64,000 nucleotides of DNA from Prevotella sp. (GCA_017548605.1 JAFYZT010000011.1:34306-98305); one strand, 5' to 3'; positions 51,328 through 58,465 are shown, counted from the stretch's first letter. Numbers and translations are program-made. Notes: generated from the sequence alone by a model not told the origin.

Positions 51328-51393
51328 AATGCTTTCTTCCATTTTTTTTGTGTTTTTTATTTGGAAGTTAAAATATTTTGTTTATCTTTGCAG
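51323..51393 (+). repeat. 71-bp promoter-bearing repeat, copy 2
   Basis: Near-identical to 48477-48546 (differences confined to a T/A run). It lies 59 bp beyond the stop codon of the second gpF-fusion gene, the same relative position as copy 1. Confidence 0.88.
51360..51390 (+). promoter_or_regulatory. Promoter facing into the 3' end of the second gpF-fusion gene
   Basis: TTTG (51360-51363), 19-bp spacer, TATCTTTG (51383-51390). It reads antisense into the toxin-like end of the gene at 51452-52228. Confidence 0.7.
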
Positions 51394-51451
51394 TTGGAAT
51401 AGCATCAGGGTTGAGCCTTGGATTGTAACTCCAGGTAGTTCTTCCTTTTTG

Positions 51452-52228
51452 CTATTTCTTTTTTATGTATTTCTTTATTTCTTCTGGATTGTCAGAAATG
51501 GAATGGAGGACGTATTCTCCCCAATCCCACTCCCAAACAATTATACATTGTTCATCCCCTTTTACCTTAGTGGAGAAAATATGACTTTGCTTTAATTTTG
51601 GCTTTTGGTTATGAGGCGGAAGTGTCGATGGTCCCAGGTATTCACACTCTTTTTCTTCAAACACTTCATTTATACGTAGTAGCATCTTGTTTTTTTCTTG
51701 ATAGTGTTTGTTGGGTTGGTTGGTCCATTCTGTTATTGATGCTCTTGATATATTTATAGGATGGGGAAATTTCGATGTGTTGATAGAAGTCCCCTGTAGT
51801 GGTTTGGCTTGTTTCCTTGTCTGCTTGGCATCAGCATTTGCTAATGATCTGACAATCCGGCACGCAGCACACAGTTCATTCTCCGGCACAAACGCCAGCG
51901 ATAACTTCCCCTTTGCCAGGTCGCAGTCGCGGCACCGTTTGATGGTGTAGGGGTTGTAGTCGGGGAAAGTCTTTTGTTCTATTCCAGGATTGAAATGAAA
52001 GATGCCCTTTGTGTCCTTTCCTGTTGCGAGTTCTCCGAGTTGCATGGCCTCGTCGTGCGGGGTCACGGGATACTTCGACTTCCTCACCTGTACCACCGTG
52101 CATCGGCAGTTCCATCCGTTGGGCGGGTAATAGTCGGCCCAGAACGTGTCCGACGGCGGCAGCGTCACGCCGTGGAGCGCGGCGTGTTCCTCGCGCACGC
52201 GGTCGTCCTGTGCCGTGCGGTACAGGCC
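51452..52228 (-). pseudogene. Second gpF-like head gene with a different toxin-like C-terminal domain, 5' truncated
   Basis: The gpF core is intact from 'LYRTAQDDRVREEHAALHG' onwards and nearly the same as in the gene at 48628-49854 (PPSDTFWADYYPPNGWNCRC, HFNPGIEQKT, CRDCDLAKG...NELCAACR). Directly after the last Cys motif the sequences diverge: this copy ends in a ~120-residue domain with 'LKQSHIFSTKVKGDEQCIIV' and 'WGEYVLHSISDNPEEIKKYI', unrelated to the first by eye. The N-terminal ~140 residues are missing; plus-strand tail genes begin at about 52227. An internal GTG at 52198 leaves 248 codons open. Confidence 0.78.
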
Positions 52229-52449
52229 GTGAGGTGACGAGCCTCAAGGGTGACGAGCTGTCGCTTCTTGCCGTGTGGCTGTGGTGCTGCATCGCCAGCG
52301 CGTCGAAGCACGACGGTGTGGAGTTCACACTTTCGGTGGAGGATTTCGCCGACAGCGTCACACCCGAGGTGCTCCAGTCCTGGCAGAAGGCCGTGGAAGC
52401 GGAAAACCCTACGACGGTGCCTCCGGGGGCACCACAGAACTTGGCCTGA
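52227..52449 (+). pseudogene. Phage tail assembly chaperone (first of pair), 5' truncated
   Basis: The frame encodes 'EVTSLKGDELSLLAVWLWCC' and 'VEFTLSVEDFADSVTPEVLQ', typical of tail-tube assembly chaperones of Bacteroidales phages. Its start is replaced by the head-gene fragment. It overlaps the next frame (-1), with a G5 run at 52425-52429 where a G/GT-style -1 frameshift could occur. Confidence 0.65.
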
Positions 52450-52460
52450 CCATCGAGGAG

Positions 52461-52793
52461 ATGCTCGGTCATGCCCTGGGCGTGGCGGGCATCTCCTTTT
52501 CCGACTTCTGCATCCTCACTCCTGGCGAGTTTGCTCAGGTGTGCCGCCGCCACCGTGAGCATGAGGAGGAACTGGAGCGTGCGCGGTGGGAACGGATGCG
52601 GCTGCTTGCCGCCATCACCGTGCAGCCGCACTGCAAGAAAAAGATTACTCCGGAAAAGCTGCTTCCTCTTCCCTGGGATAAGGGGCGGGGAAGAGAAAAA
52701 GAAAAGATGAAAATCTTAAAGGAGAGCAGCCGTGAAAGGATGATGGAAGTGGCGAGGCGGAGTGCTACCCGTCGTACCGACCATGATCAATAA
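52461..52793 (+). CDS. Phage tail assembly chaperone (second of pair)
   Basis: 110 aa from ATG 52461 (MLGHALGVAGISFSDFCILTP), or reached by -1 frameshift from the preceding frame, which continues as 'GTTELGLTIEE'. 'EFAQVCRRHREHEEE' and 'WERMRLLAAITVQPHCKKK' with 'LLPLPWDK' are typical of tail chaperone T-type proteins. The end (RSATRRTDHDQ) is translated from the flank of the small membrane gene cassette, so the true C-terminus may be altered. Confidence 0.68.
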   Translation: MLGHALGVAGISFSDFCILTPGEFAQVCRRHREHEEELERARWERMRLLAAITVQPHCKKKITPEKLLPLPWDKGRGREKEKMKILKESSRERMMEVARRSATRRTDHDQ

Positions 52794-52806
52794 GGCCCTT
52801 GTCTTC
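52738..52806. repeat. ~69-bp duplicated segment, copy 1
   Basis: GGATGATGGAAGTGGCGAGG... through the last codons of the small membrane gene. Nearly the same as 53521-53589. Confidence 0.85.
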
Positions 52807-52989
52807 GTCGTCAGGAATCACCGCCCACAAAAATAGGATGAAGGTAACTCCAAAGATCAAACCGGAAATAAAACCGACCCTCAGTGAAGTGGGTGTTTGT
52901 AAACACAAAGCAAACACCATCACCGAAAAGGAGATGGAAACCGTTGCCCACAGCAACATGAACAGGAAATTCTTTATCTTTTTCAGCAT
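52765..52989 (-). CDS. Small two-helix membrane protein, cassette 1
   Basis: 74 aa (MLKKIKNFLFMLLWATVSIS...). Two hydrophobic helices and a conserved acidic end 'PDDEDKGLIDHGRYDG'. It has its own full promoter at 53010-53041 and is transcribed against the phage tail genes. A paralogue with the same end lies at 53548-53760. Unknown function; phage moron, superinfection exclusion or immunity are possibilities, none shown by sequence. Confidence 0.7.
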   Translation of the reverse strand: MLKKIKNFLFMLLWATVSISFSVMVFALCLQTPTSLRVGFISGLIFGVTFILFLWAVIPDDEDKGLIDHGRYDG

Positions 52990-53009
52990 GTCGTGATGTT
53001 TACCTGCTG

Positions 53010-53041
53010 CAAATATATTCAATATTAACCGATAATCCAAA
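53010..53041 (-). promoter_or_regulatory. Promoter of small membrane gene cassette 1
   Basis: On the minus strand TTTG (53038-53041), 20-bp spacer, TATATTTG (53010-53017), 21 bp before the ATG. Confidence 0.76.
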
Positions 53042-53056
53042 TTTTCCTCCAAAAAA

Positions 53057-53545
53057 ATGGCAAAGGAAGTAAAATTCACCATCAAACTGAACGTTGACGG
53101 CAAAGAGCAAGTGGTCGATGCCACTACCGACGTGCAGAAACTCTCCGAGGAATTAGGCTTCGCCAAGACCCGTTCCGATGAGATGCGCAACTCGTTGCTC
53201 AAGATGAACAACGTGACGCAGACTCTTCAGAACGTGTTTGCCGGCTTGCAGCAGATTACGGGACAGCTGCAGGAGTACTTAGGTGCCTACTCCATACAGT
53301 CAGAGGCCGAGACGAAACTGGCCAACAACATGCGCAACACCATGGATGCCCGCGAGGAGGACATCCAGAGCATCAAGGACCTGTGTTCAGCCCAGCAGGA
53401 TCTCGGAGTCATCGGCGACGAGGTGCAACTGTCCGGGGCTCAGGAACTGGCCACTTATCTGGAGAAAAAATCCAGTCTGGAAAAGCTCATCCCGGTGATG
53501 AACGACATGGCCGCCGCGCAGGATGATGGAAGTGTGGCGGCGTAG
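53057..53545 (+). pseudogene. Phage tail tape-measure protein, N-terminal fragment 1
   Basis: 162 codons. 'MAKEVKFTIKLNVDGKEQVVDATTDVQKL' (cut: VKFTIKLNVDGKEQ) is the usual start of Bacteroidales phage tape-measure proteins, followed by helical 'MNNVTQTLQNVFAGLQQITG'. Tape-measure proteins exceed 700 aa, but here homology stops at 'VMNDMAAAQ' (about 53520), where the duplicated 69-bp segment begins and closes the frame after seven codons. Confidence 0.8.
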
Positions 53546-53589
53546 TGCTACCCGTCGTACCGACCATGATCAATAAGGCCCTTGTCTTC
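53521..53589. repeat. ~69-bp duplicated segment, copy 2
   Basis: Same sequence as 52738-52806 with a few differences; cuts the tape-measure frame and contains the last codons of cassette 2. Confidence 0.85.
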
Positions 53590-53760
53590 ATCATTGGGAA
53601 TCAACACGCAAAGCAAGATGACAAACGAAAGACCAAAAACGATTCCGGCAAGAAAACTTTCCACGGTCATTTTAGTGAAAAAGCCGTAGATCATCCAGAC
53701 AAAAGAGACGATGACCGTCGCTAATAACATGAGAAATAAGAAGTTTTTCAACGTTTCCAT
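53548..53760 (-). CDS. Small two-helix membrane protein, cassette 2
   Basis: 70 aa (METLKNFLFLMLLATVIVSF...), paralogue of the protein at 52765-52989: same layout, diverged helices, but an almost identical end 'PNDEDKGLIDHGRYDG'. Upstream only a weak CATCTTTG promoter-like box is seen. Opposite to the tail genes. Confidence 0.66.
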   Translation of the reverse strand: METLKNFLFLMLLATVIVSFVWMIYGFFTKMTVESFLAGIVFGLSFVILLCVLIPNDEDKGLIDHGRYDG

Positions 53761-53796
53761 GGATGTACCGGTTGATTGTCCGCCCCAAAGATGACG

Positions 53797-54072
53797 CTAT
53801 CGCTGCCATTTCTTCTCTTCTTCATACTCTTTGTCGCCCGGCTCGTATTCGAACAGTGTGTCCGGTCCTTGCCTATCCAAGAGACCGTATTTGTCGGAAA
53901 AGGCTCTCAAATATATGCCGATGCTCCAGACTACGGAGAAAACGAGGATGATGAGGCTGACGGCACAGACATCATACGAAGCTGTGTACCATGAGAGGGC
54001 TGCCAGCATGAAGGAGAGCAGTGCCACGAAGATGCAGGCGAAGAGTTTCTTACCTCGTTTTTTGAGTTTCAT
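53797..54072 (-). CDS. Small two-helix membrane protein, cassette 3
   Basis: 91 aa (MKLKKRGKKLFACIFVALLS...). Two hydrophobic helices and a hydrophilic end 'DKYGLLDRQGPDTLFEYEPG', faintly like the DKGLIDHGRYDG end of the other two. A TATATTTG box at 54086-54093 is 14 bp before the ATG, so the mRNA would be almost leaderless. Unknown function. Confidence 0.66.
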   Translation of the reverse strand: MKLKKRGKKLFACIFVALLSFMLAALSWYTASYDVCAVSLIILVFSVVWSIGIYLRAFSDKYGLLDRQGPDTLFEYEPGDKEYEEEKKWQR

Positions 54073-54113
54073 ATCTATTTTTTTGCAAATATAAGAAAAA
54101 AAAACGATAAAGC

Positions 54114-54233
54114 ATGCCTAATCCCGTAACTTTTAAGATAAAAATCCTGGTTGACGGCAGAGAAAGGGTTGTCGAGGCGACTACGGATGTCGCGACCTTT
54201 GCCGTCAGTCGTCAGTCCATGCGGTGGAGATAA
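54114..54233 (+). pseudogene. Phage tail tape-measure protein, N-terminal fragment 2
   Basis: Only ~32 phage codons remain: 'MPNPVTFKIKILVDGRERVV' then 'EATTDVATFAV', clearly parallel to the first fragment (VKFTIKLNVDGKEQVVDATTDV). Phage similarity ends at about 54204 where the nspC region begins; the frame then stops inside nspC antisense. This marks the right end of the prophage island. Confidence 0.72.
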
Positions 54234-55351
54234 TCTTCGAAGGAGTATTCGCGGAGAAGTTCGACGGTGCCGTCAGCATGGCGAATGGCGATGGAAGGAT
54301 GCTGGATGCCATTGAACATGTTGGTCTTAACCGTGGTGTAATGAATCATGTCCTCGAAAATGAGTTCCTCACCAATCTGCAGTTCATGGTCGAAACGCCA
54401 ATAACCCATAAAGTCGCCGGAGAGGCAACTGTTGCCGCCTAACCGATAGAGGTGAGTGGTGAGAGGTGAGGGATGAGGAGTATCGAGGATTTCCGCACCG
54501 CGAACTTCGGGCGTATAGGGCATTTCGAGACAGTCAGGCATGTGACATGTGAAGCTCACGTCGAGGATAGCAGTTCGTATGTTTTTGTTTTCCACAATAT
54601 CAACTACGTGTGCCACCAATTCGCCTGTCTGCCAGGCGAAAGCACTTCCTGGTTCGAGTATTATCTTTAAATGCGGATAGCGGCTGTGGAAGTCATTGAG
54701 CAGTTGTTTAAGCAAAGGGATGTCGTAATCGGAACGTGTCATAAGATGACCACCGCCGAAATTGATCCATTTAATTTGTGGGAACCACCGCGAGAAATGA
54801 CGTTCTATATGTTGAAGCGTGCGTTGAAACACATCCGAACCACTCTCACAATGGCAATGGCAGTGGAAGCCCTCGACAAGAGCAGGTAGTTGGTCAGGTA
54901 GTTGGTCGTCAGTGACGCCGAACCGTGTTCCCGGGGCACATGGGTTATAGATATCTGTTCCCACCTCGGAATACTCCGGATTGACGCGCAGTCCGAAACT
55001 CAGTTGCCGGTTTGCCTGCTTTGCCCGTTCCGCCAGTCGTGAGAACTGTGACAACGAGTTGAACGTGAGGTGTGAGGAACAGCGTGCTATGTCCTCGATT
55101 TCATGGTCAGTATAAGCAGGTGAATAGGTGTGGCACGGACTACCAAAGTACTCATAACCCATTCGTGCCTCGTTGAGCGAACTGGCTGTGGTGGCGTGGA
55201 TATACTCGCGGAAAATGGGAAATGTCTTCCACAGAGCAAAAGCCTTGAAAGCCAGGATAATTTCCACGTCTGTTTCTTTCGCTACCGTGGTGATGAGTTG
55301 TAGATTTCGACGGAGTTTGTTCTCATCTATGATGTAATAGGGAGTTTTCAT
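54212..55351 (-). CDS. nspC: Carboxynorspermidine decarboxylase
   Basis: 379 aa PLP enzyme of fold type III, last step of sym-norspermidine/spermidine synthesis by the carboxy-route. PLP lysine Lys36 in 'IILAFKAFALW'; 'FHCHCHCESGSDVF', 'NFGGGHLMTRSDYD', 'EPGSAFAWQTG' and 'GNSCLSGDFMG' (substrate Cys) are all present. Between 'VRGAEIL' and 'YRLGGNSC' an extra 'DTPHPSPLTTHL' is encoded by a GTGAGAGG-type array (54446-54480), which looks like an in-frame repeat insertion. No carboxynorspermidine synthase gene is in the window. Confidence 0.93.
   Translation of the reverse strand: MKTPYYIIDENKLRRNLQLITTVAKETDVEIILAFKAFALWKTFPIFREYIHATTASSLNEARMGYEYFGSPCHTYSPAYTDHEIEDIARCSSHLTFNSLSQFSRLAERAKQANRQLSFGLRVNPEYSEVGTDIYNPCAPGTRFGVTDDQLPDQLPALVEGFHCHCHCESGSDVFQRTLQHIERHFSRWFPQIKWINFGGGHLMTRSDYDIPLLKQLLNDFHSRYPHLKIILEPGSAFAWQTGELVAHVVDIVENKNIRTAILDVSFTCHMPDCLEMPYTPEVRGAEILDTPHPSPLTTHLYRLGGNSCLSGDFMGYWRFDHELQIGEELIFEDMIHYTTVKTNMFNGIQHPSIAIRHADGTVELLREYSFEDYLHRMD
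54446..54480 (+). repeat. GTGAGAGG-type array inside nspC
   Basis: GAGGTGAGTGGTGAGAGGTG-like units on the + strand, antisense to nspC and in frame with it. Confidence 0.7.
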
Positions 55352-55470
55352 GAGTGATGAGTGATGAGTGATGAGTGACGAGTTACGAGTGATGAGTTAC
55401 GAGAGATGGGTGATGAGTTACGAGTAATGAGTTACGAGAGATGGGTGATGAGTTACGAGTAATAAGTGAT
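55352..55470 (+). repeat. GAGTGATGAGTTACGA tandem array upstream of nspC
   Basis: About 120 bp of GAGTGATGAGT/GAGTTACGAGT/GAGAGATGGGT units between the nspC start and its likely promoter (TATTTTTG on the minus strand at 55487-55494), hence in the nspC 5' UTR. Related units recur at 57317-57333. Confidence 0.85.
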
Positions 55471-55573
55471 GGAAAGTTTATATTGGCAAAAATACAAAAA
55501 ATACGAAAATGCCCCAATTTTATCTGGATAAAATTTGGGTGTTAAGGTATATTTTAATAATTTTGCAAGTGGT

Positions 55574-56182
55574 ATGAAACTTGTTGTGATGACCCGTCCC
55601 ACATTTTTTGTGGAGGAAGACAAGATATTAGCAGCACTCTTCAACGAGGGCATGGATGACCTGCACCTTTTCAAGCCAGACTCATCCCCCATCTTTCTTG
55701 AGCGTCTGCTATCATTGTTGCCAGATGATTATTATCGCAAGATAACGGTCCACAACCATTTCTACCTGAAGACGGAGTTTGGCCTTGGCGGCATCCATTT
55801 GGATAGTCCCGAGCAAGAAAAGCCCGACAGCTATAAGGGTAACATCAGTCGTTCTTGCAGCGACCTTTCGATGCTGAAACTGGCAAAGAAAAATTCCAAA
55901 TACGTATTCTTGCACAACATCTTCGACAGTCTGTCGGATAAGCATCTTCATGCCTCTTTCTCTCCTGAGGATTTACAGGAAGCCTCCAATCAGCGCCTGA
56001 TAGACAAGCACGTTTATGCCCTAGGGGGCATGTCGATAGATAACATACGCATAGCCAAGGACTTGGGCTTTGGTGGTGTGGTGGTTTGCGGTGACTTATG
56101 GAACCGTTTTGACATCCATCATGGAACGGACTACAAAGAGGTGATACAACACTTTGCCAAACTGCGGTCAGCAGCGGGATGA
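55574..56182 (+). CDS. Thiamine phosphate synthase/TenI-like protein
   Basis: 202 aa TIM-barrel protein. Start at 55574 (MKLVVMTRPTFF), 9 bp after a TAATTTTG promoter box (55558-55565), so the leader is very short. Motifs 'LHLFKPDSS', 'ITVHNHFYLKTEFGLGGIHL', 'SRSCSDLSMLKLAKKNSKYV' and 'GGMSIDNIRIAKDLGFGGVVV' match the ThiE/TenI family. The usual ThiE phosphate and pyrimidine residues (e.g. SxHs, GPxfpTxtK) are changed, so a TenI-like or novel role is as likely as thiamine synthesis. No TPP riboswitch or other thi genes are near. Confidence 0.8.
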   Translation: MKLVVMTRPTFFVEEDKILAALFNEGMDDLHLFKPDSSPIFLERLLSLLPDDYYRKITVHNHFYLKTEFGLGGIHLDSPEQEKPDSYKGNISRSCSDLSMLKLAKKNSKYVFLHNIFDSLSDKHLHASFSPEDLQEASNQRLIDKHVYALGGMSIDNIRIAKDLGFGGVVVCGDLWNRFDIHHGTDYKEVIQHFAKLRSAAG

Positions 56183-56220
56183 AAGACGTTGAACGTTGAA
56201 CATTGAACGTTGAACGTTAA
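56183..56220 (+). repeat. GTTGAACGTTGAACATT array
   Basis: Four units of GAACGTT/GAACATT directly behind the ThiE-like gene. Confidence 0.7.
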
Positions 56221-56289
56221 GAGATGTTGGAACAGGGTTTTGAAAAAGAGGGGAAAAGAAACTGATAAACTCATAAACTAAATATAACA

Positions 56290-57228
56290 ATGGTCGAGAA
56301 AGAATCGTTCATGGTATTTTCCGGTACAGCCACGCGGTACCTTGCTGAAAAGATTTGTCAAAGTTTGGGCTGTCCGTTAGGTAAGTTGCAGTACACCAAA
56401 TTTTCTGATGGAGAGTTTGCCGTGTCGTATGAAGAGAGCATCCGTGGTCGTGATGTGTTCCTCGTTCAGAGCACCTTCCCCAACAGCGACAACTTGATGG
56501 AATTGTTGTTGATGATTGACGCAGCGAAGCGTGCTTCCGCGCGTTGCATCAATGCTGTCATTCCCTATTTCGGTTGGGCCCGTCAGGACCGCAAGGACAA
56601 GCCACGCGTGAGTATCGGTGCCAAATTGGTGGCAGACCTGTTGAGTGCCGCCGGTATCAACCGCGTGATTACCATGGACCTTCATGCCGACCAGATACAA
56701 GGATTCTTCAATGTACCTGTTGACCATCTGTATGCATCCGGTGTTATCCTCCCCTATATACAGAGTCTGGGTATAGACGATATTTGCATCGCCTCTCCCG
56801 ATGTCGGCGGTTCGAAACGTGCCAACACCTATGCCAAGTATCTCGGTTGTCCGTTGGTATTGTGCAATAAGACACGCGCCCGCGCGAATGTTGTCGAGAG
56901 CATGCAGATCATTGGCGAGGTGGAAGGTAAGAACGTGATTATCGTCGACGACATGGTAGATACCGCCGGCACCATCACCAAGGCTGCCGACATCATGAAA
57001 GCCGCTGGAGCCAAGAGTGTTCGTGCCTGCGCATCACACTGCGTGATGAGCGGCCCGGCAAGTGAACGTGTTCAGAACTCCGCATTGGAAGAGATTGTGT
57101 TTACCGACTCTATACCTTATTCACACCGTTGCGCGAAGGTGAAACAATTGTCCGTGGCCGAAATGTTTGCTGAGACCATCCGTCGTGTGGTGGACAACGA
57201 GAGCATCAGTTCACAGTATATTATTTAG
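56290..57228 (+). CDS. prs: Ribose-phosphate pyrophosphokinase (PRPP synthetase)
   Basis: 312 aa, makes PRPP from ribose 5-phosphate and ATP for nucleotide, His and Trp synthesis. 'SDGEFAVSYEESIRGRDVFL' (cut), 'MDLHADQIQGFF' (pyrophosphate/ATP), catalytic 'KTRARANV' flexible loop and PRPP-binding 'VIIVDDMVDTAGTITKAA' are intact. A start at the internal Met8 is possible. Monocistronic; a CCCTCC/GGGAGG palindrome follows the stop. Confidence 0.96.
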   Translation: MVEKESFMVFSGTATRYLAEKICQSLGCPLGKLQYTKFSDGEFAVSYEESIRGRDVFLVQSTFPNSDNLMELLLMIDAAKRASARCINAVIPYFGWARQDRKDKPRVSIGAKLVADLLSAAGINRVITMDLHADQIQGFFNVPVDHLYASGVILPYIQSLGIDDICIASPDVGGSKRANTYAKYLGCPLVLCNKTRARANVVESMQIIGEVEGKNVIIVDDMVDTAGTITKAADIMKAAGAKSVRACASHCVMSGPASERVQNSALEEIVFTDSIPYSHRCAKVKQLSVAEMFAETIRRVVDNESISSQYII

Positions 57229-57230
57229 GA

Positions 57231-57257
57231 CCTCCCCTATCCCCTCCCAAGGAGGGG
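57231..57257. repeat. CCCCTCC-CAA-GGAGGGG palindrome behind prs
   Basis: Same element as 17981-18011, again immediately after a TAG stop codon. Confidence 0.72.
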
Positions 57258-57366
57258 GAAAAGATAGAGGGGGAAACTACGGTAAAACTGACGCATACGG
57301 AGGAGGGGGAAGATACAAGTGACGAGTGATGAGTTAGTTAGGGACGTTGAAGGTTGACTATAAAAA

Positions 57367-58461
57367 ATGAGGAAATGTATTGTTGTTGCCATTGTATCGT
57401 TGTTTGGGTTGCTGTTCAGTTGTCAGCCTAAGCAGGGGAGCAATTATACCCTTTCCGGCACAGTGGCCGACATGGCCGACGGCGACACGCTCTACCTTCT
57501 TTCCGGTTTGTCGGAAAGCACCCGTTTCGACACACTCCTTGTCCGACAAGGGCGTTTCCACGCCGAAGGATTTGTTGATGAGCCTTCGCTTTGTTTCCTT
57601 TATAACGCCCGTAGCCAAGCTATCATTTCGCCTTTCTTCCTGGAGCCCGGCGTCATCGATATCAACTTTTCATCATCGGGCGATGGCAGCGTGTCGGGCA
57701 CCGTCATGAACGATGCGCTTCAGGCATTGAACGATTCGGTGTTGGGGTACGGCAACCAGATGAGTGCCGTCATGACCTCGATGTATGGCGAATCGCCCAC
57801 GAAGTCGGAGCAACAGTCAGCCCTTTCCCGTCTCGACACCCTCACTTTGCGAAAGAACCAATATCTCTACCTTGCTGCCGAGCAGAACATCACCAACGAG
57901 TTGGGCTATGCCATCCTGACCTATTTCGACGATGACTCGTTCAGTCGCGAACAGCGCCAATCGCTCATCAGTCAGTTGCCTGCATCGATGCGCTCACGGC
58001 CTCGCATCCAAGAGATGGAACAGGCTCTGACCGAGCCCGAGGGGGTAACCACCCTTCCCGACCTCCGTCTGTCCACCTCACGTGGCAGCAATGTTTCATT
58101 GATGGAAGAAGTAGGTAAGTCTTCATACACCATCATTGATTTCTGGGCCAGCTGGTGCGCCCCAGGTCTTCGCGAGATGCCTAAACTGTCACGTCTGTAC
58201 CACCGTTACCGTGACCATGGTGTCGAGTTAATCGGCATCTCTTTGGACTTGGATTCCAACGAGTGGCATCGCACGATTGAGCGAACAGGGCAGACATGGC
58301 TTCAGTTGTCCGACCTTAAGGGTTGGGAGGGAGGAATTGCCGAGTCGCTGCATATTCAAGCTATTCCCCACACTCTGTTGGTTGACAGTAGCGGCAAAGT
58401 GTTGGCATCCGGGCTTTCAGCAGAGGAACTAGAGGTTTATCTGGAACAGGTGATGTTCTAG
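57367..58461 (+). CDS. TlpA/ResA-like thioredoxin-fold lipoprotein with CxxG active site
   Basis: 364 aa. Lipobox Cys19 (LLFSC) anchors it. The N-terminal DUF4369-like domain (~25-130, 'YTLSGTVADMADGDTLYLLS') is followed by a helical linker and a C-terminal AhpC/TSA-thioredoxin domain (~230-364) with 'IIDFWASWCAPGLREMPKL' and cis-Pro 'IQAIPHTLLVD'. The usual WCxPC is WCAPG here: Cys264 is kept, the second Cys is Gly267. It therefore cannot form the normal active-site disulfide. Envelope redox role inferred. Confidence 0.88.
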   Translation: MRKCIVVAIVSLFGLLFSCQPKQGSNYTLSGTVADMADGDTLYLLSGLSESTRFDTLLVRQGRFHAEGFVDEPSLCFLYNARSQAIISPFFLEPGVIDINFSSSGDGSVSGTVMNDALQALNDSVLGYGNQMSAVMTSMYGESPTKSEQQSALSRLDTLTLRKNQYLYLAAEQNITNELGYAILTYFDDDSFSREQRQSLISQLPASMRSRPRIQEMEQALTEPEGVTTLPDLRLSTSRGSNVSLMEEVGKSSYTIIDFWASWCAPGLREMPKLSRLYHRYRDHGVELIGISLDLDSNEWHRTIERTGQTWLQLSDLKGWEGGIAESLHIQAIPHTLLVDSSGKVLASGLSAEELEVYLEQVMF

Positions 58462-58465
58462 GGAA

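Larger units (their letters stand above)
47577..54233. mobile_element. Decayed Mu-like prophage island (structural gene remnants)
   Basis: Between the tRNA promoter and nspC lie fragments of phage head genes on the minus strand in Mu order (portal, gpF, gpG) and tail genes on the plus strand (tail chaperones, tape-measure starts). There is no transposase, integrase, terminase, lysis or regulatory gene. At least two gpF types and two tape-measure starts show that the pieces come from more than one phage or from duplication. Small membrane-protein genes are inserted against the direction of the structural genes. Ends are set by the last phage homology (gpG at the left, a tape-measure start at the right); no attachment site or target duplication was found. 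Confidence 0.8.

Noticed and set aside
51317-51595. Plus-strand open frame of 92 codons behind the second 71-bp repeat
   Set aside because: It starts inside the repeat upstream of the promoter and runs antisense to the gpF C-terminal domain; kept only as a possible antisense transcript.
55352-55470. Possible CRISPR array
   Set aside because: Units are short, degenerate and contiguous with no spacers, and no cas genes are present. The same holds for 27684-27755.
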